A stretch of 64,000 bases of DNA from CADEFQ01 sp050249415 (lineage in GTDB: Bacteria; Pseudomonadota; Gammaproteobacteria; Steroidobacterales; Steroidobacteraceae), in NCBI GenBank assembly GCA_050249415.1, contig JBFWQO010000014.1:31858-95857 (forward strand), given 5' to 3'. Both the position numbers and the translations under genes were made by a program. This document shows positions 8,684-17,366 of the stretch, piece after piece (position 1 is the stretch's first letter; the number at the start of each line of letters is the position of its first letter). The notes under the pieces are model-generated. The model was not told where the DNA came from and did no database searches. It saw only the letters and a program-made list of their open reading frames with translations.

Positions 8684-9628
8684 TCACGCGGCGACGCCGA
8701 GGCGCCCGAGGAGCCGTAACCCCTTGATGATTTCGGCGCGATGCTCGCGCCGCGCCTGATCGAGCACCGCCGTACGCAGTGCGGGATCGTACGGATGCTC
8801 GGGCGCCTTGGAATAGCGGGTGAGCACGGGACTGCCGAGGATCCTTTCCAGGGTGGCGGCATCGGACGGCAGATCGAAGTGGGCGAGGATCGCCCGCAGG
8901 TGACCTCCGGCATCGGCGAGGAAAGCTTCGAAGTCGACGGGCAACACCCTCCCTGGATGACGCCCGAGCACCGTGCGCTGCGTCGTCGTCTCGGCGAGCC
9001 AGCTGGCCGCGACCAGCTCGCCCGGTGACAACGACTCGGGGGTGGGCAAGGCTGCCCCGACGTGGGCCGCGAGCCGCTGCAGGCGCTCCGCTGCGTGCCC
9101 GCGCAGGTCCATCCACGAGTTTTCGCCGGCGAGCAATGTCGCGAGATAGGGCTCGGCGCGCACGTTCAGGTAGATCGCCCGTGCGTCGGCGGCGGCATCG
9201 AGGAGCGCCGGCGCGATGCGCGCCACGCTGCTCGTCGCCTTGACGATCACCGTGCGGGTCGTGCCGGGCCCCGAGCGCCAGTGGCGGATGAATAGCGCCA
9301 GTAGCGCCTGGAACCGCGGGTCGCCTGTCGCGGCGGCGAGCGTGCGTAGCGGCAACGGTTCACGGAGCGGCAACACGGGACCCGTGATATCGAGAAGGCG
9401 GCTGACGAGGGTCGAACCGACGTGCCCGGTGTGGAAGATGAAATGCAGCGGACGGGCGGGGCCCGGGGGTGCGACGGCCTCGAAGTCGGCGAGCGATACC
9501 CAGCCACCCCGGGTCGAGGGCGTGACGATGCGATCGTCGAGGAAACTCGCGGCGCGAAACGCCGCTTCGTCCATCTCGATCCGCAGCACCCGGCTGCGCG
9601 CCAGGTCCAGCTTGAAGGGATAAAGCAT
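8684..9628 (-). CDS. Sulfotransferase-like P-loop protein
   Basis: 314 residues. The 5'-phosphosulfate-binding P-loop motif is FIFHTGHVGSTLVS (residues 63-76), followed by the strand-loop-helix LLDITGPVLPLREPLPLR typical of the sulfotransferase superfamily. A likely 3'-phosphate site follows further on (VKATSS, YLNVRAEPY). A paralogue with the same plan is at 56208. The ATG at 9628 shares its first base with the end of the long palindrome at 9628-9704 and has no Shine-Dalgarno, so the true start is less certain than usual. It could transfer sulfate to a carbohydrate, peptide or metabolite; the acceptor is unknown. Confidence 0.75.
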   Translation of the reverse strand: MLYPFKLDLARSRVLRIEMDEAAFRAASFLDDRIVTPSTRGGWVSLADFEAVAPPGPARPLHFIFHTGHVGSTLVSRLLDITGPVLPLREPLPLRTLAAATGDPRFQALLALFIRHWRSGPGTTRTVIVKATSSVARIAPALLDAAADARAIYLNVRAEPYLATLLAGENSWMDLRGHAAERLQRLAAHVGAALPTPESLSPGELVAASWLAETTTQRTVLGRHPGRVLPVDFEAFLADAGGHLRAILAHFDLPSDAATLERILGSPVLTRYSKAPEHPYDPALRTAVLDQARREHRAEIIKGLRLLGRLGVAA

Positions 9629-9704
9629 GGTGCCGGGGCTTCGGTTATTCGGTTATACGGGCGCGGAGCGCCGGTATAACCGAATAACCGAAGCCCCGGC
9701 ACCA
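9628..9704. repeat. Long palindromic repeat element, copy 1
   Basis: 77-bp near-perfect palindrome. Arms of 31 nt (9628-9658 and 9674-9704) begin TGGTGCCGGGGCTTCGG and end in the reverse complement. The centre GGGCGC-GGA-GCGCC pairs too, apart from one mismatch. It lies between the start of the sulfotransferase gene and the terminator of the TonB receptor. It differs from the other copies by an A in the left arm matched by a T in the right arm. See copies at 16536, 52645 and 56183. Confidence 0.95.
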
Positions 9705-9710
9705 GGAAGC

Positions 9711-9745
9711 AAAAAAAAGCGGCGGTTCCTCGCGGAACCGCCGCC
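9711..9745 (-). terminator. Rho-independent terminator of the TonB receptor
   Basis: On the minus strand, an 11-bp perfect stem (9744-9734 with 9729-9719, GCGGCGGTTCC) with a 4-nt loop is followed by eight T residues (9718-9711). It lies 41 bp after the receptor's stop codon and is the clearest intrinsic terminator in the window. Confidence 0.9.
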
Positions 9746-9785
9746 AGTTTCTCACACGTTCACTTCGTTGGCGGTCTGCTCTCGA

Positions 9786-12743
9786 TCAGAACGAGACCTT
9801 GCCGCGGATGAACACGAACCGGCCGAGGGCGTCGTACAGCTGCGGGTACGTGTTGCCGTTGCCGGTCGTACCCACGGACGAGCTGATCGGCGGATCCTTG
9901 TCGAGGATGTTGTTGATGCCGATGAGCACCGATGCCTTGTCCGTGATCGCCCAGTTGCCCGCGAGGTCGAGGTAGCTCTGTGCGTCGAGAACCCGGTCGA
10001 TGCGGGCCGAAGTCGACGGCACGCCGAACTGCGTGACCTCACCGAAGTACCGCCACGTCAGCGACATGTCGAGCGGCCACGGCGTCTGCCAGCCGAGGCG
10101 GGCATGGTGACGCCACCGCGGGCTCGGGACACCGGCGGTGCCCGAGGCGCACGACGACGAGAACTTGCCGGCGCAATCGTACGGCACGGTGCCCGGTGAG
10201 CCCGGATCAGTGACCAGCTCCTCGAGGTAAGTGCCGGTCATGCTGAAGTTCAGGCTACCCGCCGGGCCGATCTCGAGCCCCGCGTAGTTCATGTTGACGT
10301 CGATACCGGTCGTCTTGAGCGAACCGATGTTCGTGTTGAGATCGACCACATGGCCGTCGCCGACCCACAACGTGCCGTTGGCCGGGTTGCGAACGATGCG
10401 GGCACAGGCCACCGGATCGTCGTTGTTGTAGCACGCGTCCCACGTGACGCTGGTACCGATCGTCGAGATCGTGTTGTCGATCTTGATGTCGAACCAGTCG
10501 ACCGACATCGAGAACTTCGGCAGGAAACGCGGCTGCAGGATGAACCCGAATGTCGTCGTGTCCGACTTCTCCGGCGTCAGCGCCGGATTGCCGCCCTGCA
10601 GGAAATTGTACTGGCCGGCCGGGCTGTCGAGGGTCGTCGTGTGGTACGCCGCCGCCGGCATGCCGGTCGCCACGCACTTGGCGAGTGTCGCGTTCGGGTT
10701 CGGGTCCTGCACGCCGCACGGATCACCGTCGGCGTCGAACAGGTTGAAGCCCTGCGCCGTGAAGAGCTCGACCACGTTGGCCGCACGCACGGCACGCTGG
10801 AAGCTGCCACGGAGACGCACGTCGTGGATCGGTGCCCATTCGAGGCCCATCTTGTACGTGTCGGTCGTGATCTCGCCGTAGTCCGAGTAACGGTATGCGC
10901 CGTCGACGGACAGCTGGTCGAAGCCCGGCCTGTCCTGCACCAGCGGCACGTGGATTTCGCCGAAGAGGTCGACCACCTTCGTCGAACCCGAGATGCCGAT
11001 GGTGGCGCCGCCCGAGCCCGACAACAGGGCCTGCGACTGCATCGCATCGACCGTGTTGACCAGCGAATCGCGACGATACTCCGCGCCCGCCGCCACCTTG
11101 ATCGATTCCGCCGCCGTCGGGATCGTCCAGCCGAGATCACCGGTCACCTGGCCGACATAGACCTCCTGGTCGATCGTACCCGTCTGGATGCCGGGCGCCT
11201 GCAGGTAGTTCAGCGCCGCCGGCGTGATGCCGTTCGGGTCGAACACGTTGTACGGCACGCAATCCGGGTCCGAGCCGTCGACGACCGAGCGGCAGGTCGG
11301 CACTCCATTGTCCATCACGACATCGAGCGCCCGCGCGATGCGGGGAATCAGGAAGTAGTTGAGCGTCGTCTGGTTGGCAGACGTGCTCGAGTACTGGGCC
11401 GACACGTCGTACTGCCACATCGGGCTGATGTCGCCACGCACGCCCACGAGGCCGCGGAACATCGCGTTGCGGAACGACTGCTCGCGCCCGCCGCCCTCGA
11501 CGTTGCGCCGGCCGATGTACAGGGTCGTCGGATCGTCCGCCGCGATCATGGCAGGCGTGCAGCCGATAGCCGCAGACTGCTGGGCCGACAACAGCGGGTT
11601 GCCGCAGTTGATCGACGACGAATCGAAGAAAATGCCGCCCGGGGCGATCTGCGCGATCGAGCGGTAGTTCGTGTACATCAGCTGCGTGTACACGTCGGCA
11701 TGGTCGTTCACTTCATAGTGACCCATCGCGCCGAGGTTGTAACGGCGGGCGGGGCGCAGGTAGTGATTGACCGGACCGAAGTTGTACTGGTGGAGGCTGC
11801 TGTTGAAAGGGATGAACTGGTTGCCGCCCGCAGTCGACTGCGTCGTAAACGCAAACGTCGAGAAATCGGTGAACTGGCCGGGGTACGAAGTACCCGAGCC
11901 GCCGCACGAAAACGACACGGTCGGGTTCGCGCCCAGCGAGCAGGCCGAATAGTCGCGGTCGCGCTCGAGCACCTGGTCCTGATCGTCGACACCGCCATAC
12001 GCCATGATGTTGCCGCGGCCGTCCGCCGAGCTCAGTCCCACCAGGAAATTGACGGACTTGCCGTAACCGTCGGTCACGTTGTCCGGCGGCAGCTTGAACT
12101 GCGACGGGTTGGTCGCCGCGCGGCCCGCGATGACGTCGCGCAGCTTCACGGCGCCCGGGCCGCCGTAATCGTTGTTATGCTGGTAGAAGCCGTACTGGGC
12201 GTCGATCTGCACGCCCTCGAAATCCTTCTTGGTGATGAAGTTCACGACACCGGCGACGGCGTCCGAACCGTACACGGCCGACGCGCCGCCGGTCAGCACG
12301 TCCACGCGCTCGATGATCGCGGCGGGGATCGTGTTGATGTCCGGCGCCGAATTGCTCACCGTGCCGTAAGGCAGGCGGCGGCCGTCGATCAGCACGAGGG
12401 TGCGGGGCGAGCCGAGGCCGCGCAGGTTGATCGTGGCAGCGCCGCTCGCGCCGTTCGCGACGTTCGCGTTCTGGGCGGCAAACGCCTGCGGGAGCTGGTT
12501 GACGAGGTCTTCGACGCGGGTCACGCCCTGGGTCGCGATGTCCTGGCTCGTGACCTGCGTGACGGGGGTCGTCCCCTCGAGGTTGGCGGAACGAATGCGC
12601 GAACCGGTGACGACGACGGTTTCGACCGGTGCCGCCGTATCCTGATCCTGCGCCATCGCCGGAATCGATGCGCTGGTGGCAGTGACGGCGCCCAACACGA
12701 GCGCACGACGAACTGCTCGCCGAACGTTACTGTTCATCTCCAT
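9786..12743 (-). CDS. TonB-dependent receptor
   Basis: 985 residues, full length. Signal peptide 1-31 (ends AMA), ETVVVTGSRI near 41-50, plug domain with LIDGRRLPYG and VYGSDAVAGVVNFITKK, then a large barrel ending with the outer-membrane signature FVFIRGKVSF (terminal Phe). The Cys-rich extracellular loops and overall size are like xanthomonad carbohydrate- or peptide-type receptors. The start at 12743 is supported by GGGAGGA 9 nt upstream. A perfect FNR-type box lies 48 bp upstream. The divergent neighbour encodes a TPR-sulfotransferase, and a palindrome and terminator follow. Substrate unknown. Confidence 0.94.
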   Translation of the reverse strand: MEMNSNVRRAVRRALVLGAVTATSASIPAMAQDQDTAAPVETVVVTGSRIRSANLEGTTPVTQVTSQDIATQGVTRVEDLVNQLPQAFAAQNANVANGASGAATINLRGLGSPRTLVLIDGRRLPYGTVSNSAPDINTIPAAIIERVDVLTGGASAVYGSDAVAGVVNFITKKDFEGVQIDAQYGFYQHNNDYGGPGAVKLRDVIAGRAATNPSQFKLPPDNVTDGYGKSVNFLVGLSSADGRGNIMAYGGVDDQDQVLERDRDYSACSLGANPTVSFSCGGSGTSYPGQFTDFSTFAFTTQSTAGGNQFIPFNSSLHQYNFGPVNHYLRPARRYNLGAMGHYEVNDHADVYTQLMYTNYRSIAQIAPGGIFFDSSSINCGNPLLSAQQSAAIGCTPAMIAADDPTTLYIGRRNVEGGGREQSFRNAMFRGLVGVRGDISPMWQYDVSAQYSSTSANQTTLNYFLIPRIARALDVVMDNGVPTCRSVVDGSDPDCVPYNVFDPNGITPAALNYLQAPGIQTGTIDQEVYVGQVTGDLGWTIPTAAESIKVAAGAEYRRDSLVNTVDAMQSQALLSGSGGATIGISGSTKVVDLFGEIHVPLVQDRPGFDQLSVDGAYRYSDYGEITTDTYKMGLEWAPIHDVRLRGSFQRAVRAANVVELFTAQGFNLFDADGDPCGVQDPNPNATLAKCVATGMPAAAYHTTTLDSPAGQYNFLQGGNPALTPEKSDTTTFGFILQPRFLPKFSMSVDWFDIKIDNTISTIGTSVTWDACYNNDDPVACARIVRNPANGTLWVGDGHVVDLNTNIGSLKTTGIDVNMNYAGLEIGPAGSLNFSMTGTYLEELVTDPGSPGTVPYDCAGKFSSSCASGTAGVPSPRWRHHARLGWQTPWPLDMSLTWRYFGEVTQFGVPSTSARIDRVLDAQSYLDLAGNWAITDKASVLIGINNILDKDPPISSSVGTTGNGNTYPQLYDALGRFVFIRGKVSF

Positions 12744-13072
12744 TAGCTGGATCCTCCCGCGAACGGCATAACCGTCCTGAAATATAGATTTTGATTTGGA
12801 TCAAACTTCGTAGCGAAGCCGCCGAAAAAGCCCCCGGCATTCGACCGGCCCCGCGATGGGCCGGATTATTAGCCCAGCGCGGCCAACGATACAAGCATCG
12901 TTGCGCAATTGCTACACAATGGTCGCGCGCAGCACAACGGCCCGACCGCCCGGGATATTCGCTTCGACCCGCGAAATTCGTCGCTTCGCGTGCCTTGCCT
13001 GCGACGAAGCGTGTCACGTTGCTCGTCGGCAACACTGCAGTAAACACAGGAATTGCCTATGCTTGCGCCCCC
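12744..13072. other. Divergent intergenic region
   Basis: 329 bp between the TonB receptor and the TPR-sulfotransferase. It holds the FNR-type box (12791-12804) and, at the other end, a -10-like TATGCT (13058-13063) 9 nt before ATG 13073. The sulfotransferase reading frame stays open upstream to 12791, but the translated leader is unlike protein. No separate gene is seen. Confidence 0.6.
12791..12804. promoter_or_regulatory. FNR/Anr-type binding site
   Basis: TTGATTTGGATCAA is a perfect TTGAT-N4-ATCAA dyad. It lies 48 bp upstream of the leftward TonB receptor's ATG and could place an FNR-like activator close to the RNA polymerase site. It may also serve the divergent TPR-sulfotransferase 269 bp away. 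Regulator identity is inferred from the motif. Confidence 0.65.
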
Positions 13073-15070
13073 ATGAAGGCATCCCGATTTGATGTTGCGC
13101 TGCAGCGCGGCGCCGCGGCACGCGGCGCCGGTCGTTTTGCAGAGGCCGAGGCGTGCTATCGCGAGGCGCTCGCGATTGCACCGAATGACCCTGAGGCCAT
13201 CAGCTTGCTGGGACTGACACTCAACCTGAGCGAGCGGCCCGGTGAGGGCACACCCCTGCTCGAGCGCGCCGTCCAGCTCGATCCCCGCCGCGCGACGCTG
13301 CGCCTGAATCTCGCCGAGGGCCTCGAAGCGGGCGGCGACCTCGCGCGCGCGATGGGCGTGCTGCACACGGTGCTCGCGAGCGACGCGGCGAACCTGCGGG
13401 CATGGGTCGCGGCGGGCGACATTGCCGAGCGGCAAGGTGACCTGCCAGGGGCGATCGAGGCGTGGAATCGCGCGCACGATGCCCATCCGACGGCCCCCGT
13501 CCCGATCGCACGTCTTGCCCGCACCGAGCTCGGCCGAGGCAAGCCGGCCGAGGCGATGATGATTCTCGACGCACTGCTGCAGCGCTCACCGGGCGATGCC
13601 GAGGTGCTCACGCTCTGGTGTCAATGTCTCGCCGCGCTTCGGCAATGGCCTGAACTCGCGACAACCGCCGCGAGCTGGTGTGCCGCCGAGCGCGCGAATC
13701 CCGTCGCGTGGCGGCACCTCGCGACGGCCCAGATCGAGCTCGGGCAACCGCTCGAAGCGGCGGCGAGCTGGCAGAACGCCATGGCGCTTTCGCCGCCCAC
13801 GGCCGACGCCTATGCGGTGCTCGCGGGTTGCTATCTGCACGCGCTCGACCACGAGCGCGCGGGCGACGCCTTGCGCCGCGCCGCAGCGATCGATCCGGAG
13901 TGGCCGGCGATGCTGTCGAAAAACGCGCTGCTGCACCTGTATCACGGGCGCTTCGCCGAGGCCGAGGACTGCGCGCGCCGTTGCCTTGCGCAGTCGCCGC
14001 ACGACCCGACCGCTCTCAAGGTGCTGTCCCGGGTGCTGCGCGGCAAAGCCACCGATGCGGATTACCAGGCCGTTGCGACGGCGGCGCAGCGCGAAGACCT
14101 GCCGGCCGACGATCGCATCGCGGCCGCCTTCGCGGCCGCGCAGATCCTCGATGCACGCGACGATGCCGACGAGGCGTTCGCGGCGTGCGAGTACGCGCAG
14201 GCACTCGCCCTCGGTCGTGACCGGCTCGAGGGTCGCGGCTACGACCGCGCGCGTGAAGAGGCGCGCGTGGCCCGCCTCATGGCCTTGTCACCGGCCGCGC
14301 CCGATGCCGCCACACAGTCGCTCGTCCAGGGTGCGCCGCGGCCGATCTTCGTGGTCGGCATGCCCCGCTCGGGCACGACACTGGTCGAGGCGGTGCTCGG
14401 CGCCCACTCCCGCGTGTTCGCGTGCGGCGAGCGCCCCGCGCTGCGCCAGGCCCTGCACGCATTCCTCGAGCTCGATCGCGCGGGCAAGGCGCCCGACGAG
14501 GCGATGCTCGCGCAGTGGCGCGAGGCGTATTTCAGCTCGCTGCCGGACATCGGCGGCGCGACGCATGTCACCGACAAGCACCCGCGCAACCTCGAGGCCA
14601 TCGGCCTGATCGCGCGGCTCTTCCCGGACGCGCGCGTCATCATCATGCGACGCAACCCCGTCGAGACGGGCCTGTCGATCTTCCGCCAGGAGTTCAGCAA
14701 GCACTGGGACTTCGCGCATCGACTCGCGGATATCGGCCATTTCCAGGGCGGCTATGCGCGGCTCATCGAGTACTGGCGACACGCCTTCCCCGGGCTCGTG
14801 ACGATCGTCCGGTACGAGCACCTCGTCGCCGATTTCGAGCCTGCGGCACGGGCGCTCGTCGAATTCTGCGGCCTCGACTGGGAAGCGCAGTGCCTCGACT
14901 ACGCGAGCACGTCCCGGCCGATCGCGACGTTCAGCAGTGTCGAGGTGCGCGCTCCGATCGGCGATACGCGCCGCGCGGAACTCTATCGCCCGTACCTCGG
15001 GCCGCTGATCGAGGCCCTGGACGAAGCGAAAGTCGATCACGACACGGGCGCACTGCGCGCGCACCCGTAG
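13073..15070 (+). CDS. TPR-repeat sulfotransferase
   Basis: 665 residues: about ten TPR-like helix pairs over residues 1-410, then a sulfotransferase domain with the P-loop FVVGMPRSGTTLVEA near 426-440 and MRRNPVETGLSIFRQEF, the family's 3'-phosphate-binding region. This TPR-sulfotransferase fusion is common in xanthomonads and caulobacters, frequently next to TonB receptors. ATG 13073 is chosen because the frame upstream is not protein-like and TATGCT stands 9 nt before it. It is divergent from the TonB receptor. The TPRs suggest a protein partner or protein substrate. The acceptor is unknown, and tyrosyl-protein sulfation is one possibility. Confidence 0.87.
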   Translation: MKASRFDVALQRGAAARGAGRFAEAEACYREALAIAPNDPEAISLLGLTLNLSERPGEGTPLLERAVQLDPRRATLRLNLAEGLEAGGDLARAMGVLHTVLASDAANLRAWVAAGDIAERQGDLPGAIEAWNRAHDAHPTAPVPIARLARTELGRGKPAEAMMILDALLQRSPGDAEVLTLWCQCLAALRQWPELATTAASWCAAERANPVAWRHLATAQIELGQPLEAAASWQNAMALSPPTADAYAVLAGCYLHALDHERAGDALRRAAAIDPEWPAMLSKNALLHLYHGRFAEAEDCARRCLAQSPHDPTALKVLSRVLRGKATDADYQAVATAAQREDLPADDRIAAAFAAAQILDARDDADEAFAACEYAQALALGRDRLEGRGYDRAREEARVARLMALSPAAPDAATQSLVQGAPRPIFVVGMPRSGTTLVEAVLGAHSRVFACGERPALRQALHAFLELDRAGKAPDEAMLAQWREAYFSSLPDIGGATHVTDKHPRNLEAIGLIARLFPDARVIIMRRNPVETGLSIFRQEFSKHWDFAHRLADIGHFQGGYARLIEYWRHAFPGLVTIVRYEHLVADFEPAARALVEFCGLDWEAQCLDYASTSRPIATFSSVEVRAPIGDTRRAELYRPYLGPLIEALDEAKVDHDTGALRAHP

Positions 15071-15158
15071 GATCGTCGCACACCCTCGGCGACAGGAAGG
15101 GATTGAATCGACCACCGCCACGGGCGCGCGGCGGGAGACGGGCGGGTAGAATGCATCG

Positions 15159-16523
15159 ATGCCCCCTCGCACCGCCGCCCTCACCGAGGGGCCGATCGCC
15201 CGCACCCTGATCGCCTTCGCACTGCCGATGCTCGCGGGCAATGTGCTGCAGTCGCTGAACGGCTCGGTGAACGCGATCTGGGTCGGCAACTTCCTCGGCG
15301 AGGCGGCGCTCACCGCCACGTCGAACTCGAACACGGTGATGTTCCTGCTGATCGGCTCGATCTTCGGCGTTTCGATGGCCGCGACGATCCTGATCGCGCA
15401 GCACCTCGGCGCGAAGCGCCTCGACGAGGCGCGGCGCGTGGTCGGTTCGAGCGCGTCGTTCTTCGCGCTCGTGGCCGTGGTGATCGCGCTGCTCGGCGTG
15501 CTCTTCTCTGACCGGATCCTCGTCGCGATGCACACGCCCGCCGATGCGCTGCCGCTCGCGCACGATTACCTCAGGATCATCTTCGTCGCGATACCGTTCA
15601 TCTTCCTGTACGCGTTCGTGATGGCGGTGCTGCGCGGTGCCGGGGATTCGCGCACGCCGTTTCACTTCCTGCTGCTGTCCGTCGGCCTCGACATCGTGCT
15701 GAACCCGCTGCTCATCTTCGGCGTCGGGCCCTTGCCGCGCCTCGGGATCGCGGGCTCGGCGCTCGCGACGCTGATCGCCAATATCGCGAGCCTCGCGGCG
15801 CTGCTCGCCTACCTGTACCGCAAGCGCCATCCGCTCGTATTGCACCGGGGCGAAGTGCGGCTGCTGCGGATCGACGGCGCGATCACCGCCATGCTCGTCA
15901 GAAAGGGCGTGCCGATGGGCCTGCAGATGGTGGTCGTGTCGATCAGCGCTCTGCTGATGCTCGGCCTCATCAACCAGTTCGGCTCGCACACGACGGCGGG
16001 ATTCGCCGCGTGCATGCAGGTGTGGAGCTATGTGCAGATGCCGGCGTTCGCGATGGGCGCCGCCGTGTCGTCGATGTCGGCGCAGAACGTCGGTGCCGGT
16101 CACTGGGACCGCGTCGCGCGCACCGCGCAGGCGGGCGTCGCGTTCCAGACGATCGTCACGGCGGCCAGCGTCGCGCTGATCATGTGCTTCGCGCGGCCGC
16201 TGCTCGGCATCTTCCTGCCCGAGGGCAGCTCGGCGCTGGAAACCGCCGTGCACCTCAACTTCATCGCCTCGTGGTCCTTCATATTCTTCGGCGTGACGAT
16301 GGTGCTCTTCGGCGTCGCGCGTTCGACGGGCGCGGTCGTCGCGCCGCTCGTGATCCTGGTGATTACGCTGTGGGGCCTGCGCTTCCCGGCCGCGGCGATG
16401 CTGATGGGACGCTACGGCGCGGACGCGATCTGGTGGAGCTTCCCGGCGTCGTCGCTGCTGTCGATGTTGCTGGCGGTGGCGTACTACCGCTACGGCGGCT
16501 GGCGGCACGCGCGCATGCGGTGA
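15159..16523 (+). CDS. MATE-family multidrug/metabolite efflux protein
   Basis: 454 residues with twelve hydrophobic segments in two related halves, typical MATE length. The N-terminal helix carries PMLAGNVLQSLNGSVNAIWVG, and the loop after helix 2 has the usual Gly-Ala-Lys (QHLGAKRLDEAR). The family exports drugs or metabolites in exchange for H+ or Na+. TAGAAT ends 6 nt before ATG 15159 and there is no Shine-Dalgarno, so it may be leaderless. The gene ends just before palindrome copy 2, which separates it from the convergent operon. Confidence 0.88.
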   Translation: MPPRTAALTEGPIARTLIAFALPMLAGNVLQSLNGSVNAIWVGNFLGEAALTATSNSNTVMFLLIGSIFGVSMAATILIAQHLGAKRLDEARRVVGSSASFFALVAVVIALLGVLFSDRILVAMHTPADALPLAHDYLRIIFVAIPFIFLYAFVMAVLRGAGDSRTPFHFLLLSVGLDIVLNPLLIFGVGPLPRLGIAGSALATLIANIASLAALLAYLYRKRHPLVLHRGEVRLLRIDGAITAMLVRKGVPMGLQMVVVSISALLMLGLINQFGSHTTAGFAACMQVWSYVQMPAFAMGAAVSSMSAQNVGAGHWDRVARTAQAGVAFQTIVTAASVALIMCFARPLLGIFLPEGSSALETAVHLNFIASWSFIFFGVTMVLFGVARSTGAVVAPLVILVITLWGLRFPAAAMLMGRYGADAIWWSFPASSLLSMLLAVAYYRYGGWRHARMR

Positions 16524-16535
16524 GATCCTGGATCC

Positions 16536-16614
16536 TGGTGCCGGGGCTTCGGTTGTTCGGTTATTGCACCGGCATCGCGCGTGCAATAACCGAACAACCG
16601 AAGCCCCGGCACCA
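16536..16614. repeat. Long palindromic repeat element, copy 2
   Basis: 79 bp with 34-nt perfectly complementary arms (16536-16569 and 16581-16614) and an 11-nt loop. It fills nearly all of the 93-bp space between the convergent MATE gene and the 16617 gene. The inner stem TTGCAC/GTGCAA differs from the other copies but still pairs. No T-run adjoins either arm, though the stem could still block transcription from both sides. Confidence 0.97.
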
Positions 16615-16616
16615 TG

Positions 16617-17363
16617 TCATGGCCTCTCGCCGATCCCCGCGACGACTCCCGCGGGTGCCTTCTTGCCCGCCGCCGCCGCGGCATCGAACGCGAAAGGTAT
16701 CGTGTAGCCGTCCTCCACCTTGGCGAAGGGCACGCCGTTGACCGAGGCTGTCGTGCTCGCGCACAGCTCGAGCGCGGGCAGCTTCGGGAACTTCACGTCG
16801 GCGACCGGAATTTCCACCCTGACTTCGCGGATGCCGAGCCCGAGCGCCCCGGCGAGCCGCATGACGAACTCCGCGAGTTCCGCACGGAAATCCTCGACGA
16901 GCGACGGGTCGCGCCGCTGGAAGTACGCGGTGAGGTAACGCGCGATCGGCGAGGCGCGCGCGATCTCCTGGTTCACGAGCGCCTGCTCGTTCGCGATATT
17001 GAACCAGGGCGACGTCGTCAGGTAGTCCATGAAGTCCGTGGGGACGGCGGGCTCGTCGGCACGAACAGGCCCGGTGCTCACGGTGAGCACGTCGCCACTG
17101 CGCGTGATGGCCACATCGCCGAGCCCGAGCTCGTAGGACAGCTTGCCGGGCCACGCGACGAAAATTTCCGGATTGACGCCGAGGACTTCCGGGCACGAGC
17201 GGTACCAGATCGCGACCTGGCGCTCGTGCTCGATGATCGCATGCGTCTTCACCTGCGTGACGATCACCTGCACGGGATCGGGCGCGGGCCGTTCACGCCA
17301 TGCGCTGCGCGCGAGCAACCAGCCGGCGGCGAGCGCGAGCACGGCGACGATCAGCATGCGCAT
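16617..17363 (-). CDS. Membrane-anchored protein, possibly DUF4230-like
   Basis: 248 residues with one N-terminal hydrophobic anchor (residues 2-18, short cytoplasmic end) and a periplasmic remainder. The region VQVIVTQVKTHAIIEHER followed by a beta-rich part (LSYELGLGDVAIT, VLTVSTGPV) resembles DUF4230 proteins, but I cannot confirm this. Ala-rich C-terminus. It begins 3 bp after the S9 peptidase stop and is the last gene of the ABC exporter operon. The function is not known. Confidence 0.65.
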   Translation of the reverse strand: MRMLIVAVLALAAGWLLARSAWRERPAPDPVQVIVTQVKTHAIIEHERQVAIWYRSCPEVLGVNPEIFVAWPGKLSYELGLGDVAITRSGDVLTVSTGPVRADEPAVPTDFMDYLTTSPWFNIANEQALVNQEIARASPIARYLTAYFQRRDPSLVEDFRAELAEFVMRLAGALGLGIREVRVEIPVADVKFPKLPALELCASTTASVNGVPFAKVEDGYTIPFAFDAAAAAGKKAPAGVVAGIGERP

Positions 17364-17366
17364 GCC

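Noticed and set aside
9627..10199. Frame starting MVPGLRLFGY on the + strand
   Set aside because: Its first residues come from palindrome copy 1, then it runs antisense to the terminator and TonB receptor; no ribosome site or domain.
10350..12746. 798-codon + strand open frame
   Set aside because: Antisense to the second TonB receptor; composition (RRRRD-type runs) is that of a shadow frame.
12791..13072. N-terminal extension of the TPR-sulfotransferase
   Set aside because: The frame is open but the translated leader is unlike protein, lacks a ribosome site and contains the FNR box.
14931..16586. 551-codon minus strand frame over the MATE gene
   Set aside because: Extremely Arg/His/Asp-rich low-complexity protein, antisense to a normal MATE transporter.
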